DNA of 64,000 nucleotides from an uncultured Lachnospiraceae bacterium (lineage in GTDB: Bacteria > Bacillota > Clostridia > Lachnospirales > Lachnospiraceae). Where the stretch lies: assembly GCA_910578085.1 (NCBI GenBank), contig CAJTPM010000004.1, forward strand, positions 113,482 to 177,481, given 5' to 3'. Each line of letters begins with the position of its first letter. Position 1 is the first letter of the stretch. Of this stretch, positions 9,101 to 17,396 are shown piece by piece. The translations under genes and the position numbers were made by a program. Under the pieces are notes generated by a model that searched no databases, was not told where the DNA came from, and was given only the letters and a program-made list of their open reading frames with translations.

Positions 9101-9941
9101 TTACAGAGCGGATTCTGTCTATGTATGTAAACATAAAGTGGCCAGACCGACCGTGTTTATCCCGGTATTTCCGGGTACAAACTGCGAGTATGACGCCGAG
9201 CAGGCGTTTAAGAACGCGGGAGCCCAGGTGGTGACGAAAGTCTTTAGGAACCGGACGGCCGAGGATATCAGGGAGTCCGTGGAGGTATTTGAGAAGGCCA
9301 TCGCACAGTCCCAGATCATCATGTTCCCGGGCGGATTTTCCGCAGGCGACGAGCCGGACGGCAGCGCGAAATTTTTCGCTACGGCATTCCGGAATGAAAG
9401 GATCAAAGAGGCGGTGCAGAAGCTTTTGCAGGAGAGGGACGGACTGGCATTAGGGATCTGCAACGGGTTCCAGGCACTGATCAAGCTGGGGCTTGTGCCC
9501 TGCGGGGATATTGTGGGGCAGGATGAGAATTCACCGACACTGACCTTCAATACCGTAAACCGCCATATCTCGAAGATGGCGTATATCAAAGTGGTCTCCG
9601 ATAAATCGCCATGGCTTTCTCTGGCGGAACCCGGAAAAACTTATGTAAATCCGGCATCTCACGGGGAAGGACGGTTTGTGGCAAACAAAGAGTGGCTTGA
9701 CAGACTATTCGAAAACGGCCAGGTAGCCACACAGTATGTGGATATGGAGGGCAATGCTTCCATGGACGAGGAGTACAATATCAACGGCTCCTACCGGGCC
9801 ATCGAGGGCATTACTTCGCCGGACGGCAGATGCCTTGGCAAGATGGCTCACGCCGAGCGGAGGGGAAAAGGCGTTGCCATCAATATATACGGTGAGCAGG
9901 ATTTGAAGATCTTTGAGGCAGGAGTTAAATATTTCAAATAG
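6108..9941 (+). CDS. purL: Phosphoribosylformylglycinamidine synthase (single chain)
   Basis: Catalyses ATP- and glutamine-dependent conversion of FGAR to FGAM in purine synthesis. The ~1277-residue chain holds all parts: an N-terminal PurS-like region, two tandem ATP-binding synthase halves (DTYWSDHCRHTTF, NETHNHPTEIEPFGGAATC, GGKDSMSGTF) and a C-terminal glutaminase with nucleophile Cys1118 (GICNGFQ) and a SHGEGRFV His motif. A frame-matched ATG lies at 6084, but AAGGAGG (6087-6093) falls inside that version, so 6108 is preferred despite a long 14-nt spacer. A strong terminator follows. Confidence 0.97.
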   Translation: MGNVKRVYVEKKEPFASAAKQVKEEIRSYLQIDSVEKVRMFIRYDVENLSNSVFTSALGCVFSEPPVDLYYEETLEIPERARVFSVEYLPGQFDQRADSALQCVKFLKEDEEPVIQTAVTYMIIGDVSDEEFEQIKHYCINPVDSRETGMEKPETLRVVYEEPADVAIFENLAEREDFVDMPQAELKELYDSLGLAMTFKDFQHIQNYFASEERRNPTMTEIRVLDTYWSDHCRHTTFATELKEVEFGEGYYKEPLEMTYQSYLDTREEIYEGREDKYICLMDIALMAMKKLRAEGKLEDMEVSDEINACSIVVPVETDYGDGPVSEEWLVFFKNETHNHPTEIEPFGGAATCLGGAIRDPLSGRGYVYQAMRITGAADPTLPASQTLKGKLSQARLVRGAAKGYSSYGNQVGLATGYVKEIYHPNYVAKRMEIGAVMGAAPRENVIRENSDPGDYIILLGGRTGRDGCGGATGSSKAHTEESTLVCGAEVQKGNAPTERKIQRLFRRKEVSRLIKKCNDFGAGGVSVAIGELADGLVVDLDQVPKKYAGLDGTELAISESQERMAVVVSPKDAEAFLQYAGEENLEAVIVAEVTASPRLILKWRGKEIVNISRAFLDTNGAHQETSVKVAIPSEKENQLKKTAIPAVEEALAANDLKKAWLTELSDLNVCSQKGLVEMFDSSIGAGSVLMPYGGKYQLTETQVMAAKLPVLSGKTDAVTMMSYGFDPQISSWSPYHGAIYAVTESMAKIVAAGGDCKKIRFTFQEYFRRMSERPERWSQPFAALLGAYDAQVGFGLPSIGGKDSMSGTFNDIDVPPTLVSFAVDVAREGDILTPELKKAGNKLLYFKIDVDEYDVPNYVNVLELYDGIHRLMQEGFLISAYALDTKGICAAVSKMAFGNKLGVCFDTERIDAGELFDCGLGNILAEADAERLEELERLADDLDVDYRVIAEVTEKPAFVYGDTELSMEEALTGWRGTLDKVFPYKAVQDTATVESPVYRADSVYVCKHKVARPTVFIPVFPGTNCEYDAEQAFKNAGAQVVTKVFRNRTAEDIRESVEVFEKAIAQSQIIMFPGGFSAGDEPDGSAKFFATAFRNERIKEAVQKLLQERDGLALGICNGFQALIKLGLVPCGDIVGQDENSPTLTFNTVNRHISKMAYIKVVSDKSPWLSLAEPGKTYVNPASHGEGRFVANKEWLDRLFENGQVATQYVDMEGNASMDEEYNINGSYRAIEGITSPDGRCLGKMAHAERRGKGVAINIYGEQDLKIFEAGVKYFK

Positions 9942-9963
9942 TGATATCGATAGTATATTGTGA

Positions 9964-10005
9964 CGGCCCTGGGGGACGTGATATTCCGTTCCAGGGCTGT
10001 TTTTT
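9964..10005 (+). terminator. Rho-independent terminator of purL
   Basis: A 9-bp stem, CGGCCCTGG (9964-9972) with CCAGGGCTG (9991-9999) including one G-U pair, is followed by six T. It isolates purL from the kinase/FHA operon. Confidence 0.9.
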
Positions 10006-10032
10006 GTGTGGGAGATGGAGATAATATAGAAT
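10004..10032 (+). promoter_or_regulatory. Candidate promoter of the kinase/FHA/AAA+ operon
   Basis: TTGTGT (10004-10009), a 17-nt spacer and TAGAAT (10027-10032) are the best hexamers between the purL terminator and the first gene of the operon. The -35 is imperfect and overlaps the terminator T tract. Confidence 0.35.
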
Positions 10033-10095
10033 TCAGATCAGATCGTAAAGTGTTGAAATCAGCAGAACAAACCACATACAGAGGAAAACGGGGAT

Positions 10096-11850
10096 ATGAG
10101 TTACAGTATTAGCAGAGACAGGTTGGGAAAATCCATTGATTTTGTGGACAGGGATATCGAGTACAGATGCGCGGTGGTGAGAGAACTGCTTGTCTGCGAA
10201 GAAGAAAAACAGGCACTGGAGATGCGGCGCGCGCAGATCGACAGGCAGGTGGATCTGCTGTTCGGATTCGGGGGAGAACAGATAGAAAAGCGGGAGACTC
10301 TGCAGGAAAAGATGCGGCAGCTGGAGGAAAAGGCGGAAAGCTGCCGTGCAGAGATACCGGATTTTGAGGGGGAATACAGCGCATATCTGGCTGCGGCGGA
10401 TTTTCTGAAAAGGCAGGCTGAGATCATTCTGAACCCGACGGATGACACTGTGTTGATGTCGGTGGAAGAGCCACGGAAACTCTGCCCGGAACTGGTAAAA
10501 TGGAACGATGAGAAGGTGGATCAGGCGTTTCGGGTAAAAGCGTTGCTGCTGCAGACCTTTCTCAGGGGCTGTGGACCGGGGGTGGAGAGGCTTGCCCTTG
10601 CGGCCATCACGGAGTATCTGGAACTGGTGGATCTCTCATGTTATACCGACAAGGAGAAAAATGCTTTCCTGGCGGTTATCCCCTATCTGATTTTAAAGGA
10701 AATCCTGTATAAAATCAGCGCGGAAAGAGGGAAGTTTGAGAAGGAGGACAGGCAGCGCATGGAGGAGGCGCTGGGAAGGGTTGCTCTGAGCAGGAGCGCC
10801 TATCCGATTCTCCTTTCTTATCAGAATATTTTTCAGGCGGGTTTTATGGAGCGGGAGGAACTGCTTCTGCTGGGGGATTTTTATGAGTATTTTTCCGAAA
10901 AGGAGTGCAATGGAGCGGCGTATGTACAGGCCTGGCAGGTCTGTTTTAAAAAGGCTTTACATAACAGAAGCTATCATCCTTTCATGAGAGATTTTCTGAA
11001 GGAGGGCTTTGGAAAGTTTCTGCGTTTCTTTGATGCGGGCGGAAAGAGGTGTTTGGGAGACGTTCTTGGGAGAGAGGTCATTGAAAAGCGGCAAAGAGAA
11101 GGCGAAGAGGGAGAAAACGGGCAGAGAAAGCCGGGACAGGGGACGGAGATCTTACAGGAGTATCTATCCTGTTTTGATGGGGAGGTCCGCTCTTATCTGG
11201 AAGAGAATTCTTATCTGCAGGAAGCGACGAAGGCTCTGTTGAAGCAGTCTGCGGCGGGCGCGCTGCCCTCTGTTCGAAAACTGAATATGCACTTTGTCTG
11301 GGAAAACGGGAGAGATGCCTGGCAGGAGTTAGCCGTTCGCTGTATTGCGGAGATAAAAGAAAGCTGGACGGAGAAAAATCTGAACCCCGTGTTTTGGGAT
11401 CCCGGCCGGATCAACGAGATAGCCGGAGAGATGTGCACGGAACAGCGGAAGGCAGGCGGCGATGAGCGGAGAAAGAATCGTTATGAAAAGAGTATGCTCC
11501 TGGTGATGCCGCTTCTGGGGATATGGATGGGAACAGGTAAAATCGGCTGTTACATAGGGTGCGTACTTCTTGCATGCGTCGTATGGGGAGGTATTATCTC
11601 GGAGAAGACGAAACGAAATCTTTTGATGTGTTATGCACTGTATCTGGTTACCGCGGTAGGAGGATATGCGATGGGGCACGAAACGACGCTGTTCTATTTC
11701 ATCTGGGCATGGAGCCGACCTTCGGTGGGGGTTGTGAAAAAGATACTGATTCTGGCTGCTGCTGTTATCATGCCGGTGCTGTTGTATGTATCTGTGAGGA
11801 GACAGAGAAATTGCGAAAAGAGGGGGGGACGGCATGAGCAGGGATCATGA
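10096..11850 (+). CDS. Coiled-coil protein with C-terminal membrane segments (operon gene 1)
   Basis: 584 residues, family not recognised. Residues about 35-95 form a charged coiled coil (EEEKQALEMRRAQIDRQ). The middle ~370 residues are helical and look soluble. The last ~110 residues contain four to five hydrophobic segments (SMLLVMPLLGIWMG; IGCYIGCVLLACVVWGG; LMCYALYLVTAVGG; ILILAAAVIMPVLLYV). It could therefore anchor the complex at the membrane. There is no signal peptide. It opens a six-gene operon, and its 3' end overlaps the kinase start by 17 nt, pointing to translational coupling. ATG at 10096 follows GGGGAT. Confidence 0.8.
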   Translation: MSYSISRDRLGKSIDFVDRDIEYRCAVVRELLVCEEEKQALEMRRAQIDRQVDLLFGFGGEQIEKRETLQEKMRQLEEKAESCRAEIPDFEGEYSAYLAAADFLKRQAEIILNPTDDTVLMSVEEPRKLCPELVKWNDEKVDQAFRVKALLLQTFLRGCGPGVERLALAAITEYLELVDLSCYTDKEKNAFLAVIPYLILKEILYKISAERGKFEKEDRQRMEEALGRVALSRSAYPILLSYQNIFQAGFMEREELLLLGDFYEYFSEKECNGAAYVQAWQVCFKKALHNRSYHPFMRDFLKEGFGKFLRFFDAGGKRCLGDVLGREVIEKRQREGEEGENGQRKPGQGTEILQEYLSCFDGEVRSYLEENSYLQEATKALLKQSAAGALPSVRKLNMHFVWENGRDAWQELAVRCIAEIKESWTEKNLNPVFWDPGRINEIAGEMCTEQRKAGGDERRKNRYEKSMLLVMPLLGIWMGTGKIGCYIGCVLLACVVWGGIISEKTKRNLLMCYALYLVTAVGGYAMGHETTLFYFIWAWSRPSVGVVKKILILAAAVIMPVLLYVSVRRQRNCEKRGGRHEQGS

Positions 11851-13993
11851 GAAGGATATTCTGACCTACGAAGCGGTCGAGACGGTCTATCTGCCGGTAG
11901 ATGAGGAGGAAGAGGAACTCTCGGGGAGTGGGGAATCCCGGAATACTTCGCCGGGGCAGACAGGGAGAGAACCACAGAGAGGACAGGAGGGAAGGGAATA
12001 TCCTGCGAATCAGACAGGGAGAGAACCGCAGAGAGGACAGGCGGGAAGCGAATATTCGGCAGGCCGGGCAGAGCGGGAGTTTCAGGCAGGACCGCCGGCG
12101 AGAAATTTCTCCGAAAGACTGTCGGAGAAATCCGTCTTACGGAGTCAGGACGCAGCGCCGGGGCGCAGGGGCGTCCTTCTGGAGGAAGAAGTTTCCCTCG
12201 GCGCGTTTTATGTCCCGGCGGGGATATACAGTCGGGGAGGCGGCGGGCAGGCTCTGATCTATGACTGCTGCAGGAGAGGAGAATCCGTGCCGTCGGGGGA
12301 GTCCGGCTATGTGGCAAAGCTGTACCGCCCGCCCCGGAATAACCGGGAGAGGATGATGCTTGAGAAAACGAAAGAGGTGAACAGGATACTGTCGGGCCTT
12401 GATCATCCGAATCTGCCCAGACTGTACGCGGAGGGAACCGACGATAACGGCCGGTACTATGTGGTTGTGATGAAACGGTATGACGCTTACAGTCAGTTTC
12501 TGGAACTGGAGAGTTTTAACGGAAGTATAAGACTGTTTGAACAGAGGTTCCTGGAGGAAATGGAAGGACTGAACAGTGCGCTGATGCTGTTACATGAGCG
12601 TAAGATCTACCATTCGGATATCAAACCGGCGAACATCATGCAGTATGAGGACAAATACGGGAGAGAACATCTGGTTCTCATCGATTTCGGAATCGGCGTG
12701 AGGGGGGAGGACACCGAAACGAAAGTCGGCGTAGCTGCTCTGGGCAAGACCGATTTTTATCTGCCCCCGGAACTTTACAATGTGAAAAAGCGCAAAGTAA
12801 ATCCCTACACGGATTATTATTCCTTCGGCATGACAATGGCGGAATTTGTGGCCGGCCGGTATCCCATGCGCAATAATATGAGGGACAGGGTGGCGGACAG
12901 AGAATACGCAGAGAGAAACAGAAATTCCGCCAATCAGTTTTACGGCCTGCTGCTCCCGGAAGAACTTCCGGATTATCTGGCGCGTTTTTTCGAGGGGACG
13001 CTGTACGGCGGTGCCGACATTCCGATCGAGGAACTGTATCGGAGACGGTGGGCCTCAAAGGAAGTGAGCGGGTGGCTGTCGGCGGTGCAGGAGAGGGATT
13101 ATAAAAGGGTCCGCAGTATTCCGACAGGCCTTCAGATCGAGGCGGAGGAGGCAAAAAGGAAAGGCACAGGGGTTCATGTAAAATATGACAGCGAGGAGCA
13201 GGCGATCGTTGTCCATTCCACGGAGGAGATGGCGATGATGTTTCTCGCACATTGGGAGGAGACCATAGAGAAGCTGCTGCATGTCGCCAGATGGAGCAGG
13301 ATCTTCAGCAAGTTCGGGGAAGATGTCTCGGAACTTATGGAACAGACCAGACTGAGTATGCGGGCGGATAAGGAAAACAGGGAGAGTATCTTTGACAGGA
13401 TGCTGATGGAAACCTATCTGCCGGCGCATGTGAAAGAGGAAGAGCTTCGATACCGGAGTCTTCTTTATCCCACAAAGAAAGATTTCGGACAGGGGCTTTA
13501 TGCCATGCTGCTGCAGGAGAAGAAAACGACGGAGGGCTGTTACCGCCTGCCGGGGAAGGCGGCGGGTGAGAGGAGAGATCTGTTTTGTCTTGCGATGGAG
13601 ATGTTTGCCTGCGGCATAGTGGAACAGTTTTTTAAGGGCCATCAGGGGGACTGGAAACTGGGTGAGACGGAGATCGGATTTGCGAAAAAGATCCGGGAGA
13701 GCCTGCGGGAGGAGAGTAAGACAGGGCTCGTGGAAGCTCTGTACAGACTTTCTTTCCGTCTGCAGGGCGAGGCTTATCTGTATTTGGAAGGAATGGGAAC
13801 ATTTTACCGGAGAAACGGGCAGTTTTTGAAGGATTTCCGGCAGCTTTATCAGAAGAAAACAGATGAGGCTGCGGCGCTTTTGGAGCAGTGCTTCGACGGA
13901 AAAGATCGTCTGCGGATGGATTATTATGTGTTTTTGCAGGAGGCGCCGGATGTGGTGAAGCGCCCGGATGAATCGATGAGGGAATCGCTGTAG
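11834..13993 (+). CDS. Ser/Thr protein kinase (operon gene 2)
   Basis: 719 residues, no transmembrane segment. After a low-complexity linker with two GREPQRGQ copies (about residues 43-70), a Hanks-type kinase domain spans about 115-400. It has a Gly-rich loop (SRGGGGQ), ATP-binding Lys162 (VAKLY), catalytic HSDIKPAN (260-267, Asp262), DFG (284-286) and a PPE in place of APE. All catalytic residues are present, so it should be active. The ~310-residue C-terminal part is helical and unrecognised. The neighbouring FHA protein, which would bind phosphothreonine, is the natural reader of its product. Confidence 0.92.
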   Translation: MSRDHEKDILTYEAVETVYLPVDEEEEELSGSGESRNTSPGQTGREPQRGQEGREYPANQTGREPQRGQAGSEYSAGRAEREFQAGPPARNFSERLSEKSVLRSQDAAPGRRGVLLEEEVSLGAFYVPAGIYSRGGGGQALIYDCCRRGESVPSGESGYVAKLYRPPRNNRERMMLEKTKEVNRILSGLDHPNLPRLYAEGTDDNGRYYVVVMKRYDAYSQFLELESFNGSIRLFEQRFLEEMEGLNSALMLLHERKIYHSDIKPANIMQYEDKYGREHLVLIDFGIGVRGEDTETKVGVAALGKTDFYLPPELYNVKKRKVNPYTDYYSFGMTMAEFVAGRYPMRNNMRDRVADREYAERNRNSANQFYGLLLPEELPDYLARFFEGTLYGGADIPIEELYRRRWASKEVSGWLSAVQERDYKRVRSIPTGLQIEAEEAKRKGTGVHVKYDSEEQAIVVHSTEEMAMMFLAHWEETIEKLLHVARWSRIFSKFGEDVSELMEQTRLSMRADKENRESIFDRMLMETYLPAHVKEEELRYRSLLYPTKKDFGQGLYAMLLQEKKTTEGCYRLPGKAAGERRDLFCLAMEMFACGIVEQFFKGHQGDWKLGETEIGFAKKIRESLREESKTGLVEALYRLSFRLQGEAYLYLEGMGTFYRRNGQFLKDFRQLYQKKTDEAAALLEQCFDGKDRLRMDYYVFLQEAPDVVKRPDESMRESL

Positions 13994-14044
13994 GAGACGC
14001 GGGCAATGTGATTGCGTATGGAAAGCAGCGGAGGGGGATGAAAA

Positions 14045-14950
14045 ATGAGCGGACCGAAATGTGATGAGATCGTTTTGAGCAAAGCGGAGGAAGAGAAGCT
14101 TCGCCGATTCTATGAGGAACAGCTGCAGAGAGAGCGGGAGCTGCTTTGCAGAAAGCGGGAGGAAGAGAGGAGAGAGAGACTTCGTCTGCAGGAAGAGGAG
14201 AAAAGGCGCAGAGAGGAAGAAAAAAGGCGCAGGGAAGAAGAGCAGAAGAAAAAGCAGCAGGATTACAGGGACGGTCTGTCTGAATATATGAGCAAACTGC
14301 AGGAGATGGAGCGGGAACAGGACGCAGACCGGGAAGAATTTGACGAGGCTTTTGAAATTTATATGGCGGCCTGCGTTGTGGCAGGCGAGAATCCCCGTAC
14401 TTTTGTCTATGAGCCGGGAGTGGGGAAGGAACTGGCGGATAAGCTGCGGGAGGAGAGCGAAAGATTAAGGGAGCAGACTGTGGCCAACGCCTGCGAAAAA
14501 CAGGTGGACGGCTGGATTGACCGCACCATCGAGGAGATGGGCTATCACATCATAGGAAAAAAGGAGCAGACGGAAGGGATAAGGGCCGTATCGAAACTGT
14601 ACCGCTATGATGAAAAGACGGCTCTCCATGTGATCGGCGTGGGGGGACAGTTTACGATGGAGATCGTGGCCACGGATGACAGAGAGCGTCCGCTTAAAGA
14701 GGCGGAGAAGGAAGCGCTTACAGGCAGCATGGAACATTTCTGCGAGGATTATAAAAGGATTCGCAATAAGCTGGAAGAATCAGGAAAACTGGAGATAAAG
14801 AATGTATTTCATATGCCGGTGGACAGAAAATATGCCGCGCTGATGAATGAATCAGATTACAGGAAAACGAAAAAGCATATCATTTCCGGAGGGGTGGATT
14901 ATACGGCGGCCTCCACAGAAGAAGAGGAAGCAAAAAGGAGATACCAATGA
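14045..14950 (+). CDS. Coiled-coil protein of unknown function (operon gene 3)
   Basis: 301 residues. Residues about 10-100 are an extremely charged Arg/Glu coiled coil with repeated EEEKRRR blocks, likely a long single helix or rod. The C-terminal ~180 residues form a globular alpha/beta part (GYHIIGKKEQTEGIRAV, LHVIGVGGQFTMEIVATDD) that I do not recognise. GGAGGGGG precedes the ATG. Its stop overlaps the next start in an ATGA junction (14947-14950). It is probably a scaffold within the system. Confidence 0.82.
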   Translation: MSGPKCDEIVLSKAEEEKLRRFYEEQLQRERELLCRKREEERRERLRLQEEEKRRREEEKRRREEEQKKKQQDYRDGLSEYMSKLQEMEREQDADREEFDEAFEIYMAACVVAGENPRTFVYEPGVGKELADKLREESERLREQTVANACEKQVDGWIDRTIEEMGYHIIGKKEQTEGIRAVSKLYRYDEKTALHVIGVGGQFTMEIVATDDRERPLKEAEKEALTGSMEHFCEDYKRIRNKLEESGKLEIKNVFHMPVDRKYAALMNESDYRKTKKHIISGGVDYTAASTEEEEAKRRYQ

Positions 14951-16740
14951 GCAGATCTGAAGAGTACTATTATCATTGCCCGAAATGTAAGAAGTGGGTG
15001 CCGGCCACGGAGAGGCGCTGCAGCTGCGGACAGTTTCTGGATCATCTGACGCCCGTGTTCAGGCCGGAGGATGGGCAATCGCTGGAACTGTGGGAGCGGG
15101 GAAGCGGAGAGCGGGAAGAACCGGTGGAGAACAGTGGCGTGGAGGCCGGACAGACAGAGAAAAGAAGAATCGAATCGGCAAAGAGCGGCGGGACGGAATC
15201 TGTGTGGAAATACCCGTCCATGCGCTGCAGCAGATGTGGGAAAAGGCTTCGCACCGATGCGAGAATCTGCCCGGATTGCGGCGGGATCCTTCTGATCGGA
15301 CAGGAGGATGAACCGGAAGAAAACCGAAAATCCGGGGAGGGAAACGGGCAGAAAGGTTTTGGGGGAAACCTGAGTTCCCGGGAGGAAGCCCGGGAAAAAT
15401 GGCCGGAGGAGAGCCTGCATTCCTGGGAAGATGCGGAGGAGGACTACGGGGAAGCCGAGACAGAACTGGCCGGGGAGGAAGAATATGAGGAGGAGAGCGG
15501 AGAGGAGAAACCGCTTTTCTACTTCAATGCCTGCCGTTATGACAACGGCGCCGCCATCGCGGCGAACATGGGCAATATTCCTGTCTGCGTCGGGGAAGGG
15601 GAAAAAATGCTGATCGGCAGGAATCTGTTCATCAGGGATCCGCGGCTGTTTTTCTCCGCTGGAAATAAGGAGATCGACGCCCGCTACAGGACGGTCAGCA
15701 GAAATAATGCGCTGCTTTTCGTAGAAGATAAGAAACTGTATGTTGAGTTGTACCGGGAGGACGGTGCGACAAAAGCCGCTGTCTACGTCAATGAAGAGAA
15801 GCTTGGGAGCGATGAGGTCCGGGAACTGCAGGATGGAGACAGGATCCGCCTGGGCGGCAGAAAGACGGTGCATGACGGGACGATAGATCTGGAGATCGTC
15901 TCGGCGCAGGAGAAAGAGAGACGCGCCCGGAACGGGGATCCTGAGAGCATGATGCGCGTCATGACGGAAATGCGCAGAGATCTCGCGCAACTGCAGGGGG
16001 ATGTGACGTCGATATGGGAGTTCGTGGCCCGGATCAACCCGGCGGATCTGGTGGTGCGCCGCGGAGAGGATGCGGAGGCTTACGAGAACCGTCTGGAGGC
16101 AAGCGTGCCGGAGGCGGCGTACCCCACCAGGGAGGAATGTGTGGCCGGATTTCTGGAGGCTGTGGTTGAGAGGGATTCCGGGAAATACAGGAAGAAAATG
16201 GAGTTTTTTCAGGAGAATGACCGTCGTTTCCATCTGCTGTATCAGGCGGCTTTCTTTGAAAGGGCCTGTGAGGCAAACGGGCTGGAAGATTATGCGGGTC
16301 CTATGAGTTTTCTGGGGAAAGCCATGGAAGGATTTGTCATGGGAGAGATCGCGGAGGTAGTGAAAACCTTCCACAGGGAAGCCTATAAAGTTCTTTTTGC
16401 ACAGAAGGGAAACTGGATCAACCAGAGCGATATCCTGGGTTTATGCAGGCAGAACGGCGGTATCCAGAAGATTCTGCTGGCAGCAGGCTATGATGAGAAA
16501 GAGAGAAAACAGCTGTCCGGGCGGGTAAACAATGCGTTAAATGTGCTCCACGATGTGCGAAAAGCGAGAAATGCCACCAGCCATTGTGATCCGGATACGG
16601 AGAGGCCTTCCGACAGCAAAGTGGATGCGATCACGCGGCAGGGATACGAGAAGATCAAGAAAAAGCTCCTTAGTTCGGATGCTGTAGAAGTGATGCATGA
16701 TCTCTATCTGCGCGCGAAGCAAAGAAAGGATCCGGCATGA
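14947..16740 (+). CDS. Zinc-ribbon / FHA / HEPN-like protein (operon gene 4)
   Basis: 597 residues. Two zinc ribbons open the protein: CPKC..CSCG at about residues 12-28 and CSRC..CPDC at about 96-118. An acidic linker follows. The FHA domain at about 210-320 has the expected signature: Gly224-Arg225, Ser251-Arg252-Asn253, Asn282 and LQDGDRIRLGG. The C-terminal helical half ends in RNATSH (Arg541-His546), an RX4H motif with Asn after Arg as in HEPN ribonucleases. The FHA part should bind phosphothreonine made by the kinase. Whether the HEPN-like part cleaves RNA is inference. SD AAAGGAG; ATGA overlap at both ends. Confidence 0.85.
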   Translation: MSRSEEYYYHCPKCKKWVPATERRCSCGQFLDHLTPVFRPEDGQSLELWERGSGEREEPVENSGVEAGQTEKRRIESAKSGGTESVWKYPSMRCSRCGKRLRTDARICPDCGGILLIGQEDEPEENRKSGEGNGQKGFGGNLSSREEAREKWPEESLHSWEDAEEDYGEAETELAGEEEYEEESGEEKPLFYFNACRYDNGAAIAANMGNIPVCVGEGEKMLIGRNLFIRDPRLFFSAGNKEIDARYRTVSRNNALLFVEDKKLYVELYREDGATKAAVYVNEEKLGSDEVRELQDGDRIRLGGRKTVHDGTIDLEIVSAQEKERRARNGDPESMMRVMTEMRRDLAQLQGDVTSIWEFVARINPADLVVRRGEDAEAYENRLEASVPEAAYPTREECVAGFLEAVVERDSGKYRKKMEFFQENDRRFHLLYQAAFFERACEANGLEDYAGPMSFLGKAMEGFVMGEIAEVVKTFHREAYKVLFAQKGNWINQSDILGLCRQNGGIQKILLAAGYDEKERKQLSGRVNNALNVLHDVRKARNATSHCDPDTERPSDSKVDAITRQGYEKIKKKLLSSDAVEVMHDLYLRAKQRKDPA

Positions 16741-17384
16741 GGGCAGCGAGAATTCTGTATCCGGTGGAGACGCTGGGGCCGGGAAGGCGGGCGGGTATCT
16801 GGACCTGCGGCTGTGACAGGCACTGCCCGGGCTGCGCGAATCCGGAACTCTGGGACAGAGAGGCTTACGGAGAGATGAAACCGGCGGATATAGTTCGAGT
16901 GATAGAGACGCTTGAGAGAGAGGGTGGGGCCGTTGACGGGATTACGATCACGGGCGGAGAACCTTTCGAGCAGGCGGAGGAATTGGCAGAACTTGTGGAC
17001 AGTTTGCGGGATATCACAGAAGATATTCTGGTGTACACCGGATACAGACGGGAAGAGCTGGCAGCATATGAGGATACGGTCATCGGTAAGCTGGCGGTGC
17101 TGGTGGATGGGCCTTATGTGCGGGAGGAGAACAGGGAGCATCCGTTAAAGGGTTCCGCCAATCAGAGGATCCACTATATTTTACCTGGGATGGAAGTTTT
17201 GTACGGGCGCTATATCAAGGAGCGAAGCGGGAAACGGTTCGTGCAGAATTTCAGACTGGGAGAAGGGAAGGCCTGCGTGGGGATCCAGGGAAGGAATTTT
17301 AAGGCGCAGTATGAGCGGAGAAAGAGTGCGTATATGAGTGAGAAGGGGCAGTATGAGAGGCAAAGGAGCATACAGGAGGAGTAA
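16737..17384 (+). CDS. NrdG-like radical SAM 4Fe-4S protein (operon gene 5)
   Basis: 215 residues. A CX3CX2C cluster (Cys26, Cys30, Cys33 in CGCDRHCPGC) and ITITGGEPFEQ identify a radical SAM protein close to ribonucleotide-reductase activases. It is longer than NrdG (about 150-170) because of a basic C-terminal tail. No NrdD is nearby, and its start overlaps the FHA gene stop in an ATGA. It therefore probably serves this operon rather than class III reductase. Its target may be the preceding protein or a cell component; this is unknown. Confidence 0.85.
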   Translation: MRAARILYPVETLGPGRRAGIWTCGCDRHCPGCANPELWDREAYGEMKPADIVRVIETLEREGGAVDGITITGGEPFEQAEELAELVDSLRDITEDILVYTGYRREELAAYEDTVIGKLAVLVDGPYVREENREHPLKGSANQRIHYILPGMEVLYGRYIKERSGKRFVQNFRLGEGKACVGIQGRNFKAQYERRKSAYMSEKGQYERQRSIQEE

Positions 17385-17396
17385 GAGGGAGCAGAT

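Noticed and set aside
14899..16374. 491-codon minus-strand ORF
   Set aside because: Antisense to the FHA gene, low-complexity Leu/Pro/His shadow with no SD.
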